A stretch of 12,240 nt of DNA from Puniceicoccales bacterium (GTDB taxonomy: Bacteria > Verrucomicrobiota > Verrucomicrobiia > Opitutales > LL51): NCBI GenBank assembly GCA_031268545.1, contig JAIRXD010000086.1:1-12240 (forward strand). Reading direction: 5' to 3'. How positions within the stretch are numbered: position 1 is the first letter of the stretch; each line of letters opens with the position of its first letter. The notes beneath the pieces were generated by a model that saw only the letters and a program-made list of their open reading frames with translations, was not told the DNA's origin and did no database searches. A program made the position numbers and the translations under genes. This document shows, in pieces, positions 1 through 8,064 of the stretch.

Positions 1-1
1 C

Positions 2-949
2 CTGAGCGGTCGGTTCGATATCCTGAAGGTGCATGCTAAAAAAGTGAAGTTGGCCAAAAATGTCAACCTTATGGAAATTGCCCGAGGGACATCTAGTTTT
101 TCCGGGGCGGATCTGGAAAACCTGCTGAATGAATCGGCGTTGTTGGCGGCTAGGTTCGATAAGAAAGAGATTGAGCGGATCGATGTGGATGAAGCCCGGG
201 ATAAAATTTTCTTCGGTCGCGAACGCAAGAAATTGATGGATAAGAAAGATAAACTTATCATAGCCTACCATGAAGCTGGCCATGCTTTGGTGCAGGTAAT
301 GGTGGATAATGGCGATTTGCCTGTCCATAAGGTCACTATTATTCCCCGAGGTCAAAGCCTTGGTAGCACGATGTTTATACCAAAAAAAGACATTTTGAAT
401 TACTCTAAATTGAGTTCGCTGAGCCAAATTTGCTGCGCGATGGGCGGTCGTGTGGCCGAGGAATTGGAATTTTCCGAGATTACCAGCGGTGCGGCTGCCG
501 ATATAAAGTCGGCAACGAAAATTGCTCGTCATATGGTTTGCGATTGGGGGATGAGTCCATTAGGGCCGGTTGCCTACGGGGAAAATCAGGATCACATCTT
601 TCTCGGTCGGGAAATAACTCGGACTCAAAATTACAGCGAAAAGACTGCCCAGCAAATAGATGGCGAAATTTTTAAAATAATAGAGGAGGAGTATCTTAGG
701 GCGAAAAAAATTCTCACCGATAAACGAGATTGCTTGAAAAAACTTGCCGAAGCGTTACTTCGTTACGAAACCATCGATGGCCGTTTGGTTTACGAATTGG
801 TCAAGCATGGCGAGTTCCGATCAAGGATTGTCGCTGGTCATAGGTCGGCCAAGAAGAAGGATAAAACGCCTGATGACAGTAACCAGAAAAATAATAAGAA
901 AAAGCCCGATGCTGCTGGTACGGCCGAGACTGCCGAGCCGAAGGTTTGA
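2..949 (+). CDS. ftsH: ATP-dependent zinc metalloprotease FtsH, C-terminal part (5' truncated by window)
   Basis: Membrane-anchored AAA+ protease that extracts and degrades membrane and misfolded cytosolic proteins. The frame is open from the window edge, so the transmembrane segments, Walker motifs and SRH arginines lie upstream, outside the window. What is visible starts just after the SRH (SGRFDILKVHAKKVKLA), continues through the AAA lid (FSGADLENLLNESALLAAR) and into the M41 peptidase domain. The zinc motif HEAGH is encoded at 269-283, and the third-ligand region is TSGAAADIKSAT. DWGMSPLGPVAYGE and FLGREITR are further family hallmarks. The last ~40 residues are a lysine-rich, low-complexity tail, common in FtsH but variable. 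A GTG at 29 lies inside the conserved domain and is not the start. The gene converges on the hypothetical gene ending at 975; no terminator hairpin is evident between them. Confidence 0.96.
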   Translation: MSGRFDILKVHAKKVKLAKNVNLMEIARGTSSFSGADLENLLNESALLAARFDKKEIERIDVDEARDKIFFGRERKKLMDKKDKLIIAYHEAGHALVQVMVDNGDLPVHKVTIIPRGQSLGSTMFIPKKDILNYSKLSSLSQICCAMGGRVAEELEFSEITSGAAADIKSATKIARHMVCDWGMSPLGPVAYGENQDHIFLGREITRTQNYSEKTAQQIDGEIFKIIEEEYLRAKKILTDKRDCLKKLAEALLRYETIDGRLVYELVKHGEFRSRIVAGHRSAKKKDKTPDDSNQKNNKKKPDAAGTAETAEPKV

Positions 950-974
950 GATGTTGTTGCTACTGTTGCTTTTT

Positions 975-1724
975 TTACACTTTAGATGGATTAATGGCTT
1001 CATTTATGGTGGAAATAAAACATTCCAGGTTGGTATTTTTTAGTAGTGCTTCCATGTTGGACAACGCTTGGTGTATTTTTTCCAGATCTGAAAATGAAGT
1101 GTATTGAGAGTATAATTGTTTTATAAGGCGTTCAATCAGATGTTTTACTGAATCAATGTCAGTGTTTTCAATGGACCCATTGCGGGCTTCGTTTATTTTT
1201 TCCATTAGCAATGAGATTATTGTGTCTGGCGGAATTAGATTTATATCGTTATATTTATGAATTTTTAAGCAAATTAGCTTGTAGATTTTGTCATTTTTAA
1301 TATCCAGACATTTTTCGCTGGCCTGGAAGTCCAGGCTGTTTAGCATTAATATCAGTACGCGTTTAGCTGCCTTTCTTCCAAGCGTTTTTTTAATATCAGA
1401 AATTTTGTTTTTTATATTTTCCTGGCTTTGAAAAAGAGAATCCTGGTCGTCGATCAGCACTGCATCAATGTGGCTTTGGGTGAGGTTGTAGATCTCTGTC
1501 TGGACGTCGAGTAGCGGCATGGATGAGTGGCTCGTAGAGTATACTTGTTTTTTGTTCGGCAAATTTTCATGACTTTTACATTGACTGACGATGCGATTGG
1601 GCCAGGGGGCCTGGTGTTGTTTTGGCTGCGAATTTTTATCTAGATCATATTTTTTCCCGCCAAGTAACGAGTTGAATGTAAATGATATGGCGATCGACAT
1701 AGTTAGAATTTTTTTTATTTTCAT
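975..1724 (-). CDS. Predicted exported protein of unknown function (249 aa)
   Basis: I do not recognise this family. It begins with a short basic stretch and a hydrophobic segment (MKIKKILTMSIAISFTFNS), consistent with a Sec signal peptide or anchor. No clear AxA cleavage site or lipobox is seen. Residues ~30-75 are polar and proline/glutamine-rich; from ~75 to the end it is predicted helical, with many Lys/Glu/Ile/Leu residues and four or five scattered cysteines. The start is ATG 1724-1722, with no Shine-Dalgarno but a plausible sigma70-type promoter ~30 bases upstream (1754-1781). The frame is intact. The A+T content is higher than in the flanking ftsH and sufB. It lies downstream of sufB on the same strand, but 139 bases and its own promoter argue for separate transcription. 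Real gene likely; function unknown. Confidence 0.72.
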   Translation of the reverse strand: MKIKKILTMSIAISFTFNSLLGGKKYDLDKNSQPKQHQAPWPNRIVSQCKSHENLPNKKQVYSTSHSSMPLLDVQTEIYNLTQSHIDAVLIDDQDSLFQSQENIKNKISDIKKTLGRKAAKRVLILMLNSLDFQASEKCLDIKNDKIYKLICLKIHKYNDINLIPPDTIISLLMEKINEARNGSIENTDIDSVKHLIERLIKQLYSQYTSFSDLEKIHQALSNMEALLKNTNLECFISTINEAINPSKV

Positions 1725-1753
1725 ATATATTTTTTTGTAAAGTTAGCGCATCT

Positions 1754-1781
1754 ATTATGGCCTGAGGTGAAGTTTTGCCAA
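1754..1781 (-). promoter_or_regulatory. Putative sigma70-type promoter for the 975-1724 gene
   Basis: On the minus strand, TTGGCA (1781-1776) is followed by a 16-base spacer and CATAAT (1759-1754). The start codon lies 29 bases beyond the -10 box, giving a leader of about 20 bases. This is a match to the bacterial consensus by eye only. Confidence 0.4.
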
Positions 1782-1863
1782 GGGCTGCACAGCTATTATT
1801 AGATCTATTAATATAAATTATAAGCGGCTCTTATTATTTAGGAAAAGTGTGCGCTGATAACTT

Positions 1864-3252
1864 TTAGCCGTCGATTTCCAGTTCTATAAATCTTTTAATT
1901 TCGATGCCGTATTCCAGAGGAAATTCATTGATTAAATCGTTGACGAAGCCATTGATTATCAAACTGATAGCCTGTTTGGCTGGGATGCCTCTCTGCTGCA
2001 AATAGTATAGCCTTTCTTCGTCTATTTTGGAGATACTTGCCTCATGTTGCAGGTGATTTTTTTTGCCGTGCACCAGGATGGTTGGGCAGGTTTCGGTGCA
2101 GCTATTTTGGTTTATCAGGAGCGAATCGCAGCGAGTGCTGTTGCGGCAATTTGACGCATTTTCGCTGATATTTACTAGGCCTTTATAGGAGGCGAGGCCT
2201 GTGCCAATGGAGATGGACTTTGACAGGATATTTGAAGTGGTTGAGTTGGCCCGGTGAATGATCTTGGCGCCGGTGTCCTGTAACTGGTTATGTGACGCCA
2301 GTGCCATCGATAAAATTTCTCCTTTGGCCCGTTCTTCGGCCAAAATTATGCAGGGATACTTTATGGTTTTTTTTGATCCGATATTGCAATCGATCCATTT
2401 TATTTCTGCGTTTTCGTGAGCTAAGCCTCTCTTAGTAACCAGGTTATATACATTGTTTGACCAATTTTGGGCGGTGATGTACTGTAGTTTGGCATTTTTT
2501 TTAGCGATTATTTCGACGACTGCGGCATGTAGCGCTGCTGTTTCAAATTTCGGAGCGGTGCAACCTTCCATGTAGGTTAGCTCAGCGCCTTCATCCACAA
2601 TGATTAATGTGCGTTCGAACTGTCCGAAATTTTCTGCATTTATCCGAAAGTATGCCTGGAGTGGCTGCTTAATTTTGACTCCCGGTGGAACGTAAATGAA
2701 ACTGCCTCCGCTGAAAACCGCGCTGTTCAGTGCGCTGAATTTGTTGTCGGTCATCGGGACAACTGTGCCGAAAAATTTTTTGAAAATTTCTGGATAATTT
2801 TTCAGGCCGGTGGTGGAGTCGACGAATATCACGCCGTCCTTCGCCAGGGTGTCTTTTATCCGAGAGTAGGCGGATTCGCTGTCGAATTGCGCCTCAACGC
2901 CGGCGAGATATTTCCTTTCTTTTTCCGGAATGCCCAGCCGATGGAAGGTTTTCTTGATTTCATTTGGCACCTCATCCCAGGATCTCTTTGATTCGTTACC
3001 TTTTGATAGATAATATCTTATGTTATCGAAGTTGATGTTATCATTCTTTAGGGCTGCTGGCAATGCCAGGGCTTTAAAGGTTTCATAGGCCTTTTTTCTG
3101 AATGCCAACAACCAGCTATCCTCGGATTTTGTTTTTGATATGTATTCTATCGTCTTTTCGGAGAGACCGGTGCCAGCATCATATTCATAGGTCGTATCGT
3201 AGTGAAAATCTCCGGGATCTAGTGATTCGCTTAAGTTGTTGCTAGTATTCAT
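1864..3252 (-). CDS. sufB: Fe-S cluster assembly scaffold protein SufB
   Basis: Scaffold subunit of the cytosolic SUF complex, on which Fe-S clusters are built with the SufC ATPase. The 462-residue product has the full SufB beta-helix core: the conserved segment [18 protein letters not shown], then [26 protein letters not shown], a cysteine in SCTETCP (residue ~385, at the position of the E. coli essential Cys405 by my alignment), [16 protein letters not shown] and [13 protein letters not shown] at the C-terminus. I place the start at ATG 3252, one base after the sufC stop. An in-frame ATG at 3285 would add 11 residues ([11 protein letters not shown]) encoded inside sufC. A weak GGAAA precedes that codon, so the longer form cannot be excluded. 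Length is close to the family norm. Translation is probably coupled to sufC. No sufD follows in the window. Confidence 0.95.
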   Translation of the reverse strand: MNTSNNLSESLDPGDFHYDTTYEYDAGTGLSEKTIEYISKTKSEDSWLLAFRKKAYETFKALALPAALKNDNINFDNIRYYLSKGNESKRSWDEVPNEIKKTFHRLGIPEKERKYLAGVEAQFDSESAYSRIKDTLAKDGVIFVDSTTGLKNYPEIFKKFFGTVVPMTDNKFSALNSAVFSGGSFIYVPPGVKIKQPLQAYFRINAENFGQFERTLIIVDEGAELTYMEGCTAPKFETAALHAAVVEIIAKKNAKLQYITAQNWSNNVYNLVTKRGLAHENAEIKWIDCNIGSKKTIKYPCIILAEERAKGEILSMALASHNQLQDTGAKIIHRANSTTSNILSKSISIGTGLASYKGLVNISENASNCRNSTRCDSLLINQNSCTETCPTILVHGKKNHLQHEASISKIDEERLYYLQQRGIPAKQAISLIINGFVNDLINEFPLEYGIEIKRFIELEIDG

Positions 3253-3253
3253 G

Positions 3254-3997
3254 TTATGAATCTTTATTGATCCAATTATAGCCATGGATTTCCAGTTCTT
3301 TTAGGATGGATTTGTTGCCGGAGTGGACTATTTTTCCGGCCGCCATAAGGTGAATTTTATCTGGATTCATCTGGTCTAAAAACTTTGGATAGTGGGTTAT
3401 GATAAGTGCACTGAAGTTGTTATCCCGCAGGGAGTTGATGCCATCTGCTAGGATTTTCATTGCGTCCATATCCAGGCCGCTATCGGGTTCATCCAGGATG
3501 GCAATTTTTGGTTTTAGCATCATTAATTGCAGGATTTCGCAGCGTTTTTTTTCGCCGCCGGAAAAGCCCATATTCAGCTGCCTTGATGAAAATGATCGAT
3601 CCATTTTCAGCCGATCCATGCATTCGTAGAGATTTTCATAAAATTCATGTATGCTGATTTTTTTGTTCATATGCCTGGCTTGAACGGCTGCCCTTATTAA
3701 ATTTGCCACTGTAACTCCTTCTATTTCAAGTGGATATTGAAAGGCCAAAAATAGACCATGCCTGGCAATTTCATCGGGGTTTAGGCCGACGATATTTGTC
3801 CCATCGATGGTCAGGTTACCGGCGGTGATTTTATAATCCGGGTGGCCAGAAATCGCCTTGGCCAGCGAGCTCTTGCCGGCGCCATTTGGCCCCATAAGTC
3901 CATGTACTTCGCCCTTCGGTATTCTCATTGAGAGGTTGTGAATAAGCGACTTATCGTAAGTTGTCACGGCTAGATTTTTCAAATCGAGGGCACCCAT
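3254..3997 (-). CDS. sufC: Fe-S cluster assembly ATPase SufC
   Basis: Cytosolic ABC-type ATPase that energises cluster assembly on SufB. All ABC motifs are present in the 247-residue product: Walker [10 protein letters not shown] (36-44), Q-loop Q87 in FLAFQYP, signature FSGGEKKR (145-152, the SufC form), Walker B with [12 protein letters not shown] (165-176) and the H-loop histidine in IITHYP (~202). There are no transmembrane segments. Length is normal for SufC. The start ATG 3997 fits the family N-terminus; no Shine-Dalgarno is seen, and a possible promoter lies only ~10 bases upstream. It is the first gene of a sufC-sufB unit, separated from sufB by one base, and is divergent from ispG, which needs a 4Fe-4S cluster. 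Confidence 0.96.
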   Translation of the reverse strand: MGALDLKNLAVTTYDKSLIHNLSMRIPKGEVHGLMGPNGAGKSSLAKAISGHPDYKITAGNLTIDGTNIVGLNPDEIARHGLFLAFQYPLEIEGVTVANLIRAAVQARHMNKKISIHEFYENLYECMDRLKMDRSFSSRQLNMGFSGGEKKRCEILQLMMLKPKIAILDEPDSGLDMDAMKILADGINSLRDNNFSALIITHYPKFLDQMNPDKIHLMAAGKIVHSGNKSILKELEIHGYNWINKDS

Positions 3998-4007
3998 GTT
4001 ACTGCAA

Positions 4008-4034
4008 GCTATAGTATTTTTATTGAAAAGTCAA
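4008..4034 (-). promoter_or_regulatory. Possible promoter of sufCB
   Basis: On the minus strand, TTGACT (4034-4029) is followed by 15 bases and TATAGC (4013-4008). The spacer is shorter than ideal. The -10 box ends ten bases before the sufC ATG, so transcription would start only 3-4 bases ahead of it. Weak call; the true promoter may lie elsewhere in the sufC-ispG intergenic region. Confidence 0.28.
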
Positions 4035-4094
4035 AATTTTCTGGTAAGGCGGTTGATATTGGTAATATGCATGATTTATTGGTCCATGGCGGTG

Positions 4095-5228
4095 ATGAAT
4101 CGGCGGAAGAGTAGAGAGATTTTTTTGGGAAATATTGGCCTTGGGGGAGATAATCCGATCAGGGTGCAATCCATGACGAACACAAAAACCGAAGCTGTGG
4201 ATGCTTCCATTGACCAGATAAAGAAACTGTATGATGCTGGCTGCGAAGTAGTTAGGCTTGCTATTACCTCAAGCGCCTCCTGCGAAGCTTTGGGGTATAT
4301 CCGCAGCAAATTGAAGGCTGATGGGCTGGCTATTCCGTTGGTGGCCGATGTTCATTTTTCCCAAAAAATTGCCTTCGAAGCGCTAAAATATGCCGACAAG
4401 GTCAGGATAAATCCTGGAAATTTTTTACATTCTGATCGAAATTTATTGTCGAAAGCCCGGACCAAAAATATTGCTAACTCCTTTGGGGCGTTTGTGATAG
4501 CTGCCAAAAATGCCGGGAAAAGTATTCGTATCGGTGTAAACCAGGGATCGCTGGATGGTTATATAATAAAAAATTTTGGGAGGAGTTCACTTGGATTGGT
4601 CGAGAGCGCGGTCGAATTTGCCACTGTAGCTGTGGATCGAGGTTTTCGGGACATGGTTTTCTCGTTTAAATCCAGTTACGTTCCGTCAATGGTTGAGGCC
4701 TATGAGTTTGCATGCCAAAGGTTTGATAAAATTGGCTTCGATTTTCCGATGCATGTCGGGGTGACCGAAGCCGGCGATGGCTCTTTGGCTAGGGTGAAGA
4801 GTGCGATTGGCATAGGGTCGTTGCTGCTGAAGGGGATAGGCGACACGATTCGGGTTTCCATAACCGGCGATCCGGTCAATGAGATAGGCGTTGCCTACGA
4901 GATTTTGCAATCCTGCGGTGTTAGAAAAACGATGGTTGAATATGTGGCCTGTCCTTCCTGTGGCCGTACTCAGTTTGATATAGAAAAAACTTTACGTGCC
5001 ATAAAGCTGGCCACCTCAAGGTTTTATGGCTCTGGTTTAAAAATCGCCGTGATGGGCTGCATAGTGAACGGCATTGGCGAAATGGGCGATGCGGATTTCG
5101 GTTATGTTGGTGGGCTGCCGGGCAGGATAGATTTATACAAGGCTGGCAGATGTGTGAAGCGGGCGATAGATGAAAAAGATGCTGTCAATGAACTAGTTGC
5201 GTTGATTTCCTTTGGCCAAGAATCATGA
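4095..5228 (+). CDS. ispG: 4-hydroxy-3-methylbut-2-en-1-yl diphosphate synthase IspG (GcpE)
   Basis: 4Fe-4S enzyme of the MEP isoprenoid pathway that converts MEcPP to HMBPP. With start ATG 4095 the product has 377 residues, beginning at the family N-terminus (RRKSREIFLGNIGLGG, then VQSMTNT). The TIM-barrel part includes PLVADVHF and VRINPGNF. The C-terminal Fe-S domain has cysteines at ~286, 289 (CPSC) and 322 (GCIVNG) and glutamate ~329. The usual VNGPGE motif here reads VNGIGE. Segments such as GFRDMVFSFKSS, PMHVGVTEAGDG and EMGDADFGYVGG match the plant/chlamydial subtype rather than the E. coli one. That subtype normally carries a large insertion before the Fe-S domain, which is absent here. 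Open frame extends up to 3996, and ATG 4086 is an alternative start. Divergent from sufCB. Confidence 0.95.
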   Translation: MNRRKSREIFLGNIGLGGDNPIRVQSMTNTKTEAVDASIDQIKKLYDAGCEVVRLAITSSASCEALGYIRSKLKADGLAIPLVADVHFSQKIAFEALKYADKVRINPGNFLHSDRNLLSKARTKNIANSFGAFVIAAKNAGKSIRIGVNQGSLDGYIIKNFGRSSLGLVESAVEFATVAVDRGFRDMVFSFKSSYVPSMVEAYEFACQRFDKIGFDFPMHVGVTEAGDGSLARVKSAIGIGSLLLKGIGDTIRVSITGDPVNEIGVAYEILQSCGVRKTMVEYVACPSCGRTQFDIEKTLRAIKLATSRFYGSGLKIAVMGCIVNGIGEMGDADFGYVGGLPGRIDLYKAGRCVKRAIDEKDAVNELVALISFGQES

Positions 5229-5276
5229 CCTTTGTTATTTGACTTTTGATTATTTTTTTGCAGATTGCAATGCCTC

Positions 5277-6251
5277 ATGGGGTGTGTTTTGGTCGCCGGT
5301 GCCGGCGGTTTTATTGGTGGTCATTTGGTCAAAAAGTTGAATGACTCAAAAGAAGTAAGGATAAAAGCTGTTGATATAAAACCACTTAACCTATGGCATC
5401 AGATACAAAATGAGGTGGAAAATATCTCGCTGGATTTGAGGGATAGGGGTAATTGCTATTCTGTTATGGCCGGAGTCGATTTGGTTTTCAACCTTGCGGC
5501 GGACATGGGCGGCATCGGGTTCATTGAAACCCATAGGGCTGCCTGTATGCTGAATGTGTTGATAAATACGCATCTCCTTCTGGCAGCGAGAGATAACGAT
5601 GTGAAAAATTATTTTTTCGCCTCATCGGCCTGTGTTTATAACCAGTCAAAGCAGTTGGATTGTGCCAATCCTGGGCTGAAGGAGTCGGATGCCTATCCGG
5701 CGATGCCCGAGGATGGTTATGGCTGGGAAAAATTGTTTAGCGAAAGGATGTGTCGGCATTTTCGTGAAGACTTTGGCATTGATACTAAGGTATTTAGGTT
5801 TCATAATGTCTATGGGCCGTTCGGCTTATTTGAGGGAGGTCGGGAAAAGGCTCCGGCGGCGATCTGCAGAAAAGTTTTGGTGGCAAAGTTGTCCGGCGAA
5901 GATCGTATCGAAATCTGGGGTGATGGAAATCAAACCAGATCGTTTATCTACGTGGATGACTGTATCGAAGGCATAATCAGATTGATGAAAAGCGATGTGG
6001 TTGAACCACTTAACCTTGGGAGCACGGAGTTAGTTTCAATCAACCAGTTGGTTGAAATGGTGGAGGATATTGCTGGTCTGAAGTTAAAGAAAATCTATTT
6101 GCCCAATGAGCCCAACGGCGTTAGAGGGAGAAACAGCGACAATGAGATGATTAGAAATTTTCTCCATTGGGAGCCAGTCATTCCGCTGAAAATTGGCCTG
6201 GAGAAAACCTACAATTGGATCTGTAATGAAATGAAAATCAGGCACATATGA
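5277..6251 (+). CDS. GDP-mannose 3,5-epimerase (extended SDR family)
   Basis: NAD-dependent extended short-chain dehydrogenase, predicted to convert GDP-D-mannose to GDP-L-galactose (or GDP-L-gulose) in the cytosol. In the 324-residue product, the Rossmann motif GAGGFIG is at 8-14. NLAADMGGIGFI, FFASSACVY (Cys119), YGWEK (Tyr148, Lys152), GGREKAPAA (Lys191) and GVRGRNSDN (282-290) follow. From memory of Arabidopsis GME, the catalytic residues Cys145, Tyr174, Lys178 and Lys217 correspond at a constant offset of 26, which is strong support for true GME over a generic epimerase. I chose ATG 5277; an upstream TTG at 5265 would add four residues before the nucleotide-binding strand. It follows ispG by 48 bases on the same strand and may be co-transcribed. 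No capsule or polysaccharide genes are nearby to show the product's use. Confidence 0.88.
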   Translation: MGCVLVAGAGGFIGGHLVKKLNDSKEVRIKAVDIKPLNLWHQIQNEVENISLDLRDRGNCYSVMAGVDLVFNLAADMGGIGFIETHRAACMLNVLINTHLLLAARDNDVKNYFFASSACVYNQSKQLDCANPGLKESDAYPAMPEDGYGWEKLFSERMCRHFREDFGIDTKVFRFHNVYGPFGLFEGGREKAPAAICRKVLVAKLSGEDRIEIWGDGNQTRSFIYVDDCIEGIIRLMKSDVVEPLNLGSTELVSINQLVEMVEDIAGLKLKKIYLPNEPNGVRGRNSDNEMIRNFLHWEPVIPLKIGLEKTYNWICNEMKIRHI

Positions 6252-6254
6252 ATA

Positions 6255-7382
6255 TTAGTACAGGTAACCGTAGTTTTTGAGTAGCTTCTCGGCTTTCTTT
6301 TTCTTGTAACTTTCGAAAATATTCTTCCTTTTTTCCAGTGTATTTTGTTGAAACTTATCTGCCTCATTTTCATCTATTATTGCCAAATAGGTTTTGGCAT
6401 CGGGGCTGGTATAATTCACAGTCCCATCAGAATCAGAGCTAGTTGAAGAAGGGTAGGCAAAATCTTTACCTTCACAGGCTTCTCTGAGGCTTCGATATTT
6501 TTGGTCATTTACTGCTATTTCCTCAAACAGCATCTCTCCTACAGCGACTCCATCGTAGATTCCGTTGCAGATAAATTCCACCAACCCTTCTCTAGAATCT
6601 ATTCTGTTTAGTACTTTGTCAAGATTTTTTATGGGATCTCCATTATTTTCGGTATAAAATATACCCAATGATGTGAATAAAAATCGTGGCAGACTAATTT
6701 TTGGAAATATTATTGCGCCTAGATACTTTGTCAAGTAGGCAACGCCTTCCAATTCCTCGGGGCCCCTTTGGGCAAGGGATCGATTAATCATCTCTCTTTT
6801 ATATAGATCCACTAGTATGGCAATGATATTTTTTTTCATGGAATTATCATGGCTATTGGTTGGTGTGTAGGCTATGGCAAGGCAGCCGGTAAGTTGCAGT
6901 CCGGTAATGGCTTGATCGACACAGTGGTCTGTATGATCCACAATTCTTCTTAGTAATATTTCCTTTGTTTCATTATTTGCCAGGGCTAGGCAATTGTTCA
7001 GATAAGCCATCATGGCCAGGTTGTTGCTGTTTTGATTTTCGCCAAATTCAGATATTTTTTGGAAAAAATTATCAGACAGTAATTTTTCTAGGGTGATAGA
7101 TTGATGAAAATAAAAAGTATCCACATTATTGCTTAAGCTATTTGCATTGTTGATTATATTTTGGATGGTGGCTGGATTTAACTCGTTAAAGGAATTTATT
7201 ATTTCGTTTTTTAGTGTATCGAAAGAATTATTTTGATTGACATTAGAAATGAGGTTGCTATAGGGTTCGTTATTTAAGACATTTTTTATCTTTATACCTT
7301 TGGTGACCAACGATTTAGCATCGATTAATTTACATTTTGCCTTGGCTAGTTCTGATAGTACGAGTTTGCCATCTTTCTTCAA
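6255..7382 (-). CDS. Possible NEL-type E3 ubiquitin ligase-like protein; C-terminal part of a probably frameshifted gene
   Basis: The 375-residue product counted from TTG 7382 has no ATG near its N-terminus. Its frame stays open upstream to 7514, and that extension reads like protein (INQLKENITQFEDEF, then LYPAKKFHLLKKDG), so the true N-terminus is probably the 7460-8008 frame. Mostly helical. Residues ~140-240 resemble the NEL catalytic domain of IpaH/SspH effectors. HCVDQAITGL (Cys154-x-Asp156) lines up with the NEL ESCEDRVALTWNNL motif. A helix DLYKREMINRSLA, the segment EELEGVAYLTKYLGAI and IFPKISLP follow in the family's order. No leucine-rich repeats precede it, unlike IpaH. The assignment is by eye from memory and moderately uncertain; otherwise call it hypothetical. 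If correct, it would act inside a eukaryotic host cell. The tail is lysine-rich. It converges on the epimerase gene with a 3-base gap. Confidence 0.5.
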   Translation of the reverse strand: MKKDGKLVLSELAKAKCKLIDAKSLVTKGIKIKNVLNNEPYSNLISNVNQNNSFDTLKNEIINSFNELNPATIQNIINNANSLSNNVDTFYFHQSITLEKLLSDNFFQKISEFGENQNSNNLAMMAYLNNCLALANNETKEILLRRIVDHTDHCVDQAITGLQLTGCLAIAYTPTNSHDNSMKKNIIAILVDLYKREMINRSLAQRGPEELEGVAYLTKYLGAIIFPKISLPRFLFTSLGIFYTENNGDPIKNLDKVLNRIDSREGLVEFICNGIYDGVAVGEMLFEEIAVNDQKYRSLREACEGKDFAYPSSTSSDSDGTVNYTSPDAKTYLAIIDENEADKFQQNTLEKRKNIFESYKKKKAEKLLKNYGYLY

Positions 7383-7459
7383 TAAGTGAAATTTTTTTGC
7401 TGGATATAATTGATTGAACTCATCTTCGAACTGGGTAATATTTTCTTTTAATTGATTAA

Positions 7460-8008
7460 TTAGAGTGGAGGGTCGCTGATATCTGATAGACTTAGTGACG
7501 TAACATCCATTATATTAACGAGATATTGAGCATTCGTTATACGCATCGGGTCGTTATTGTCATAGGAATCGTCATAATCCTGGAGTGATTGATGGATAAA
7601 ATTTTGAAATACTGTTTGTTCAGGCCTAGGTCCTTCATGGAGGGAGCTTGTAATATTTAGGTTTCTGGCTGAATTGTTACTAAAATTGGTTGGTGGCAAA
7701 TGGATGTTATCTAAAATTTGGTATAAATTGTAATGGCTATAGGCGTTTTGTGTCCATTGGGTCAAAAATTTATGTTGATTGAAGCGATTTTTAAATCGAA
7801 TTCTTTTGTTTTTTCTATTTTTATTTCGGCGGCTGGCAAATTTATATTTTTTTATATTTTTAAGGCGCTTTTTTTGTTTTTGTGATTTTTTGCGCCCAAA
7901 AGTACTTCTATTGCGATAGCGATATTTTGCTATAGTTTCAGTTGCAATCATATTGATGATTATGAAAAAATACAGTAATAATCTATTGAATAGCCCGCCA
8001 ATCCTCAT
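7460..8008 (-). CDS. Predicted exported basic protein, N-terminal part of a probably frameshifted gene
   Basis: I do not recognise a family. From ATG 8008 the 182-residue product starts with a hydrophobic signal or anchor segment (GLFNRLLLYFFIIINMIATE). A very basic stretch at ~30-75 follows (repeated Lys/Arg/Asn, e.g. GRKKSQKQKKRLKNIKKYK), then a polar, more acidic region ending SLSDISDPPL. The stop at 7462-7460 lies inside a region where the -1 frame is also open and protein-like, so this is probably the front of the gene continued at 6255-7382. CAGG three bases before the ATG is a weak Shine-Dalgarno, and a near-consensus promoter lies immediately upstream (8023-8051). An upstream TTG at 8023 sits inside the -10 box and is not the start. 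Strongly A+T-rich. Confidence 0.6.
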   Translation of the reverse strand: MRIGGLFNRLLLYFFIIINMIATETIAKYRYRNRSTFGRKKSQKQKKRLKNIKKYKFASRRNKNRKNKRIRFKNRFNQHKFLTQWTQNAYSHYNLYQILDNIHLPPTNFSNNSARNLNITSSLHEGPRPEQTVFQNFIHQSLQDYDDSYDNNDPMRITNAQYLVNIMDVTSLSLSDISDPPL

Positions 8009-8022
8009 CGCCTGAAAAGGCA

Positions 8023-8051
8023 ATTATAATTATATTTATGGCAAATTTCAA
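8023..8051 (-). promoter_or_regulatory. Near-consensus sigma70-type promoter for the 8008 gene
   Basis: On the minus strand, TTGAAA (8051-8046), a 17-base spacer, then a perfect TATAAT (8028-8023). The ATG at 8008 lies 14 bases beyond the -10 box, so the leader would be about 7 bases. This is the best promoter match in the window and supports expression of the gene despite the frameshift. Confidence 0.6.
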
Positions 8052-8064
8052 ATGAAAAGCACAA

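Noticed and set aside
430..1043. Additional plus-strand frames overlapping the end of ftsH
   Set aside because: They overlap strongly supported FtsH coding sequence out of frame, have no domain features, and the second runs into the convergent gene.
3399..3657. Plus-strand frames opposite sufC
   Set aside because: They lie antisense to a gene with every ABC ATPase motif intact and show no protein-family character.
3996..4094. Longer IspG start at 3996
   Set aside because: The extra 33 residues have no counterpart in the family, and the codon overlaps the first bases of the divergent sufC. ATG 4095 fits the conserved N-terminus.
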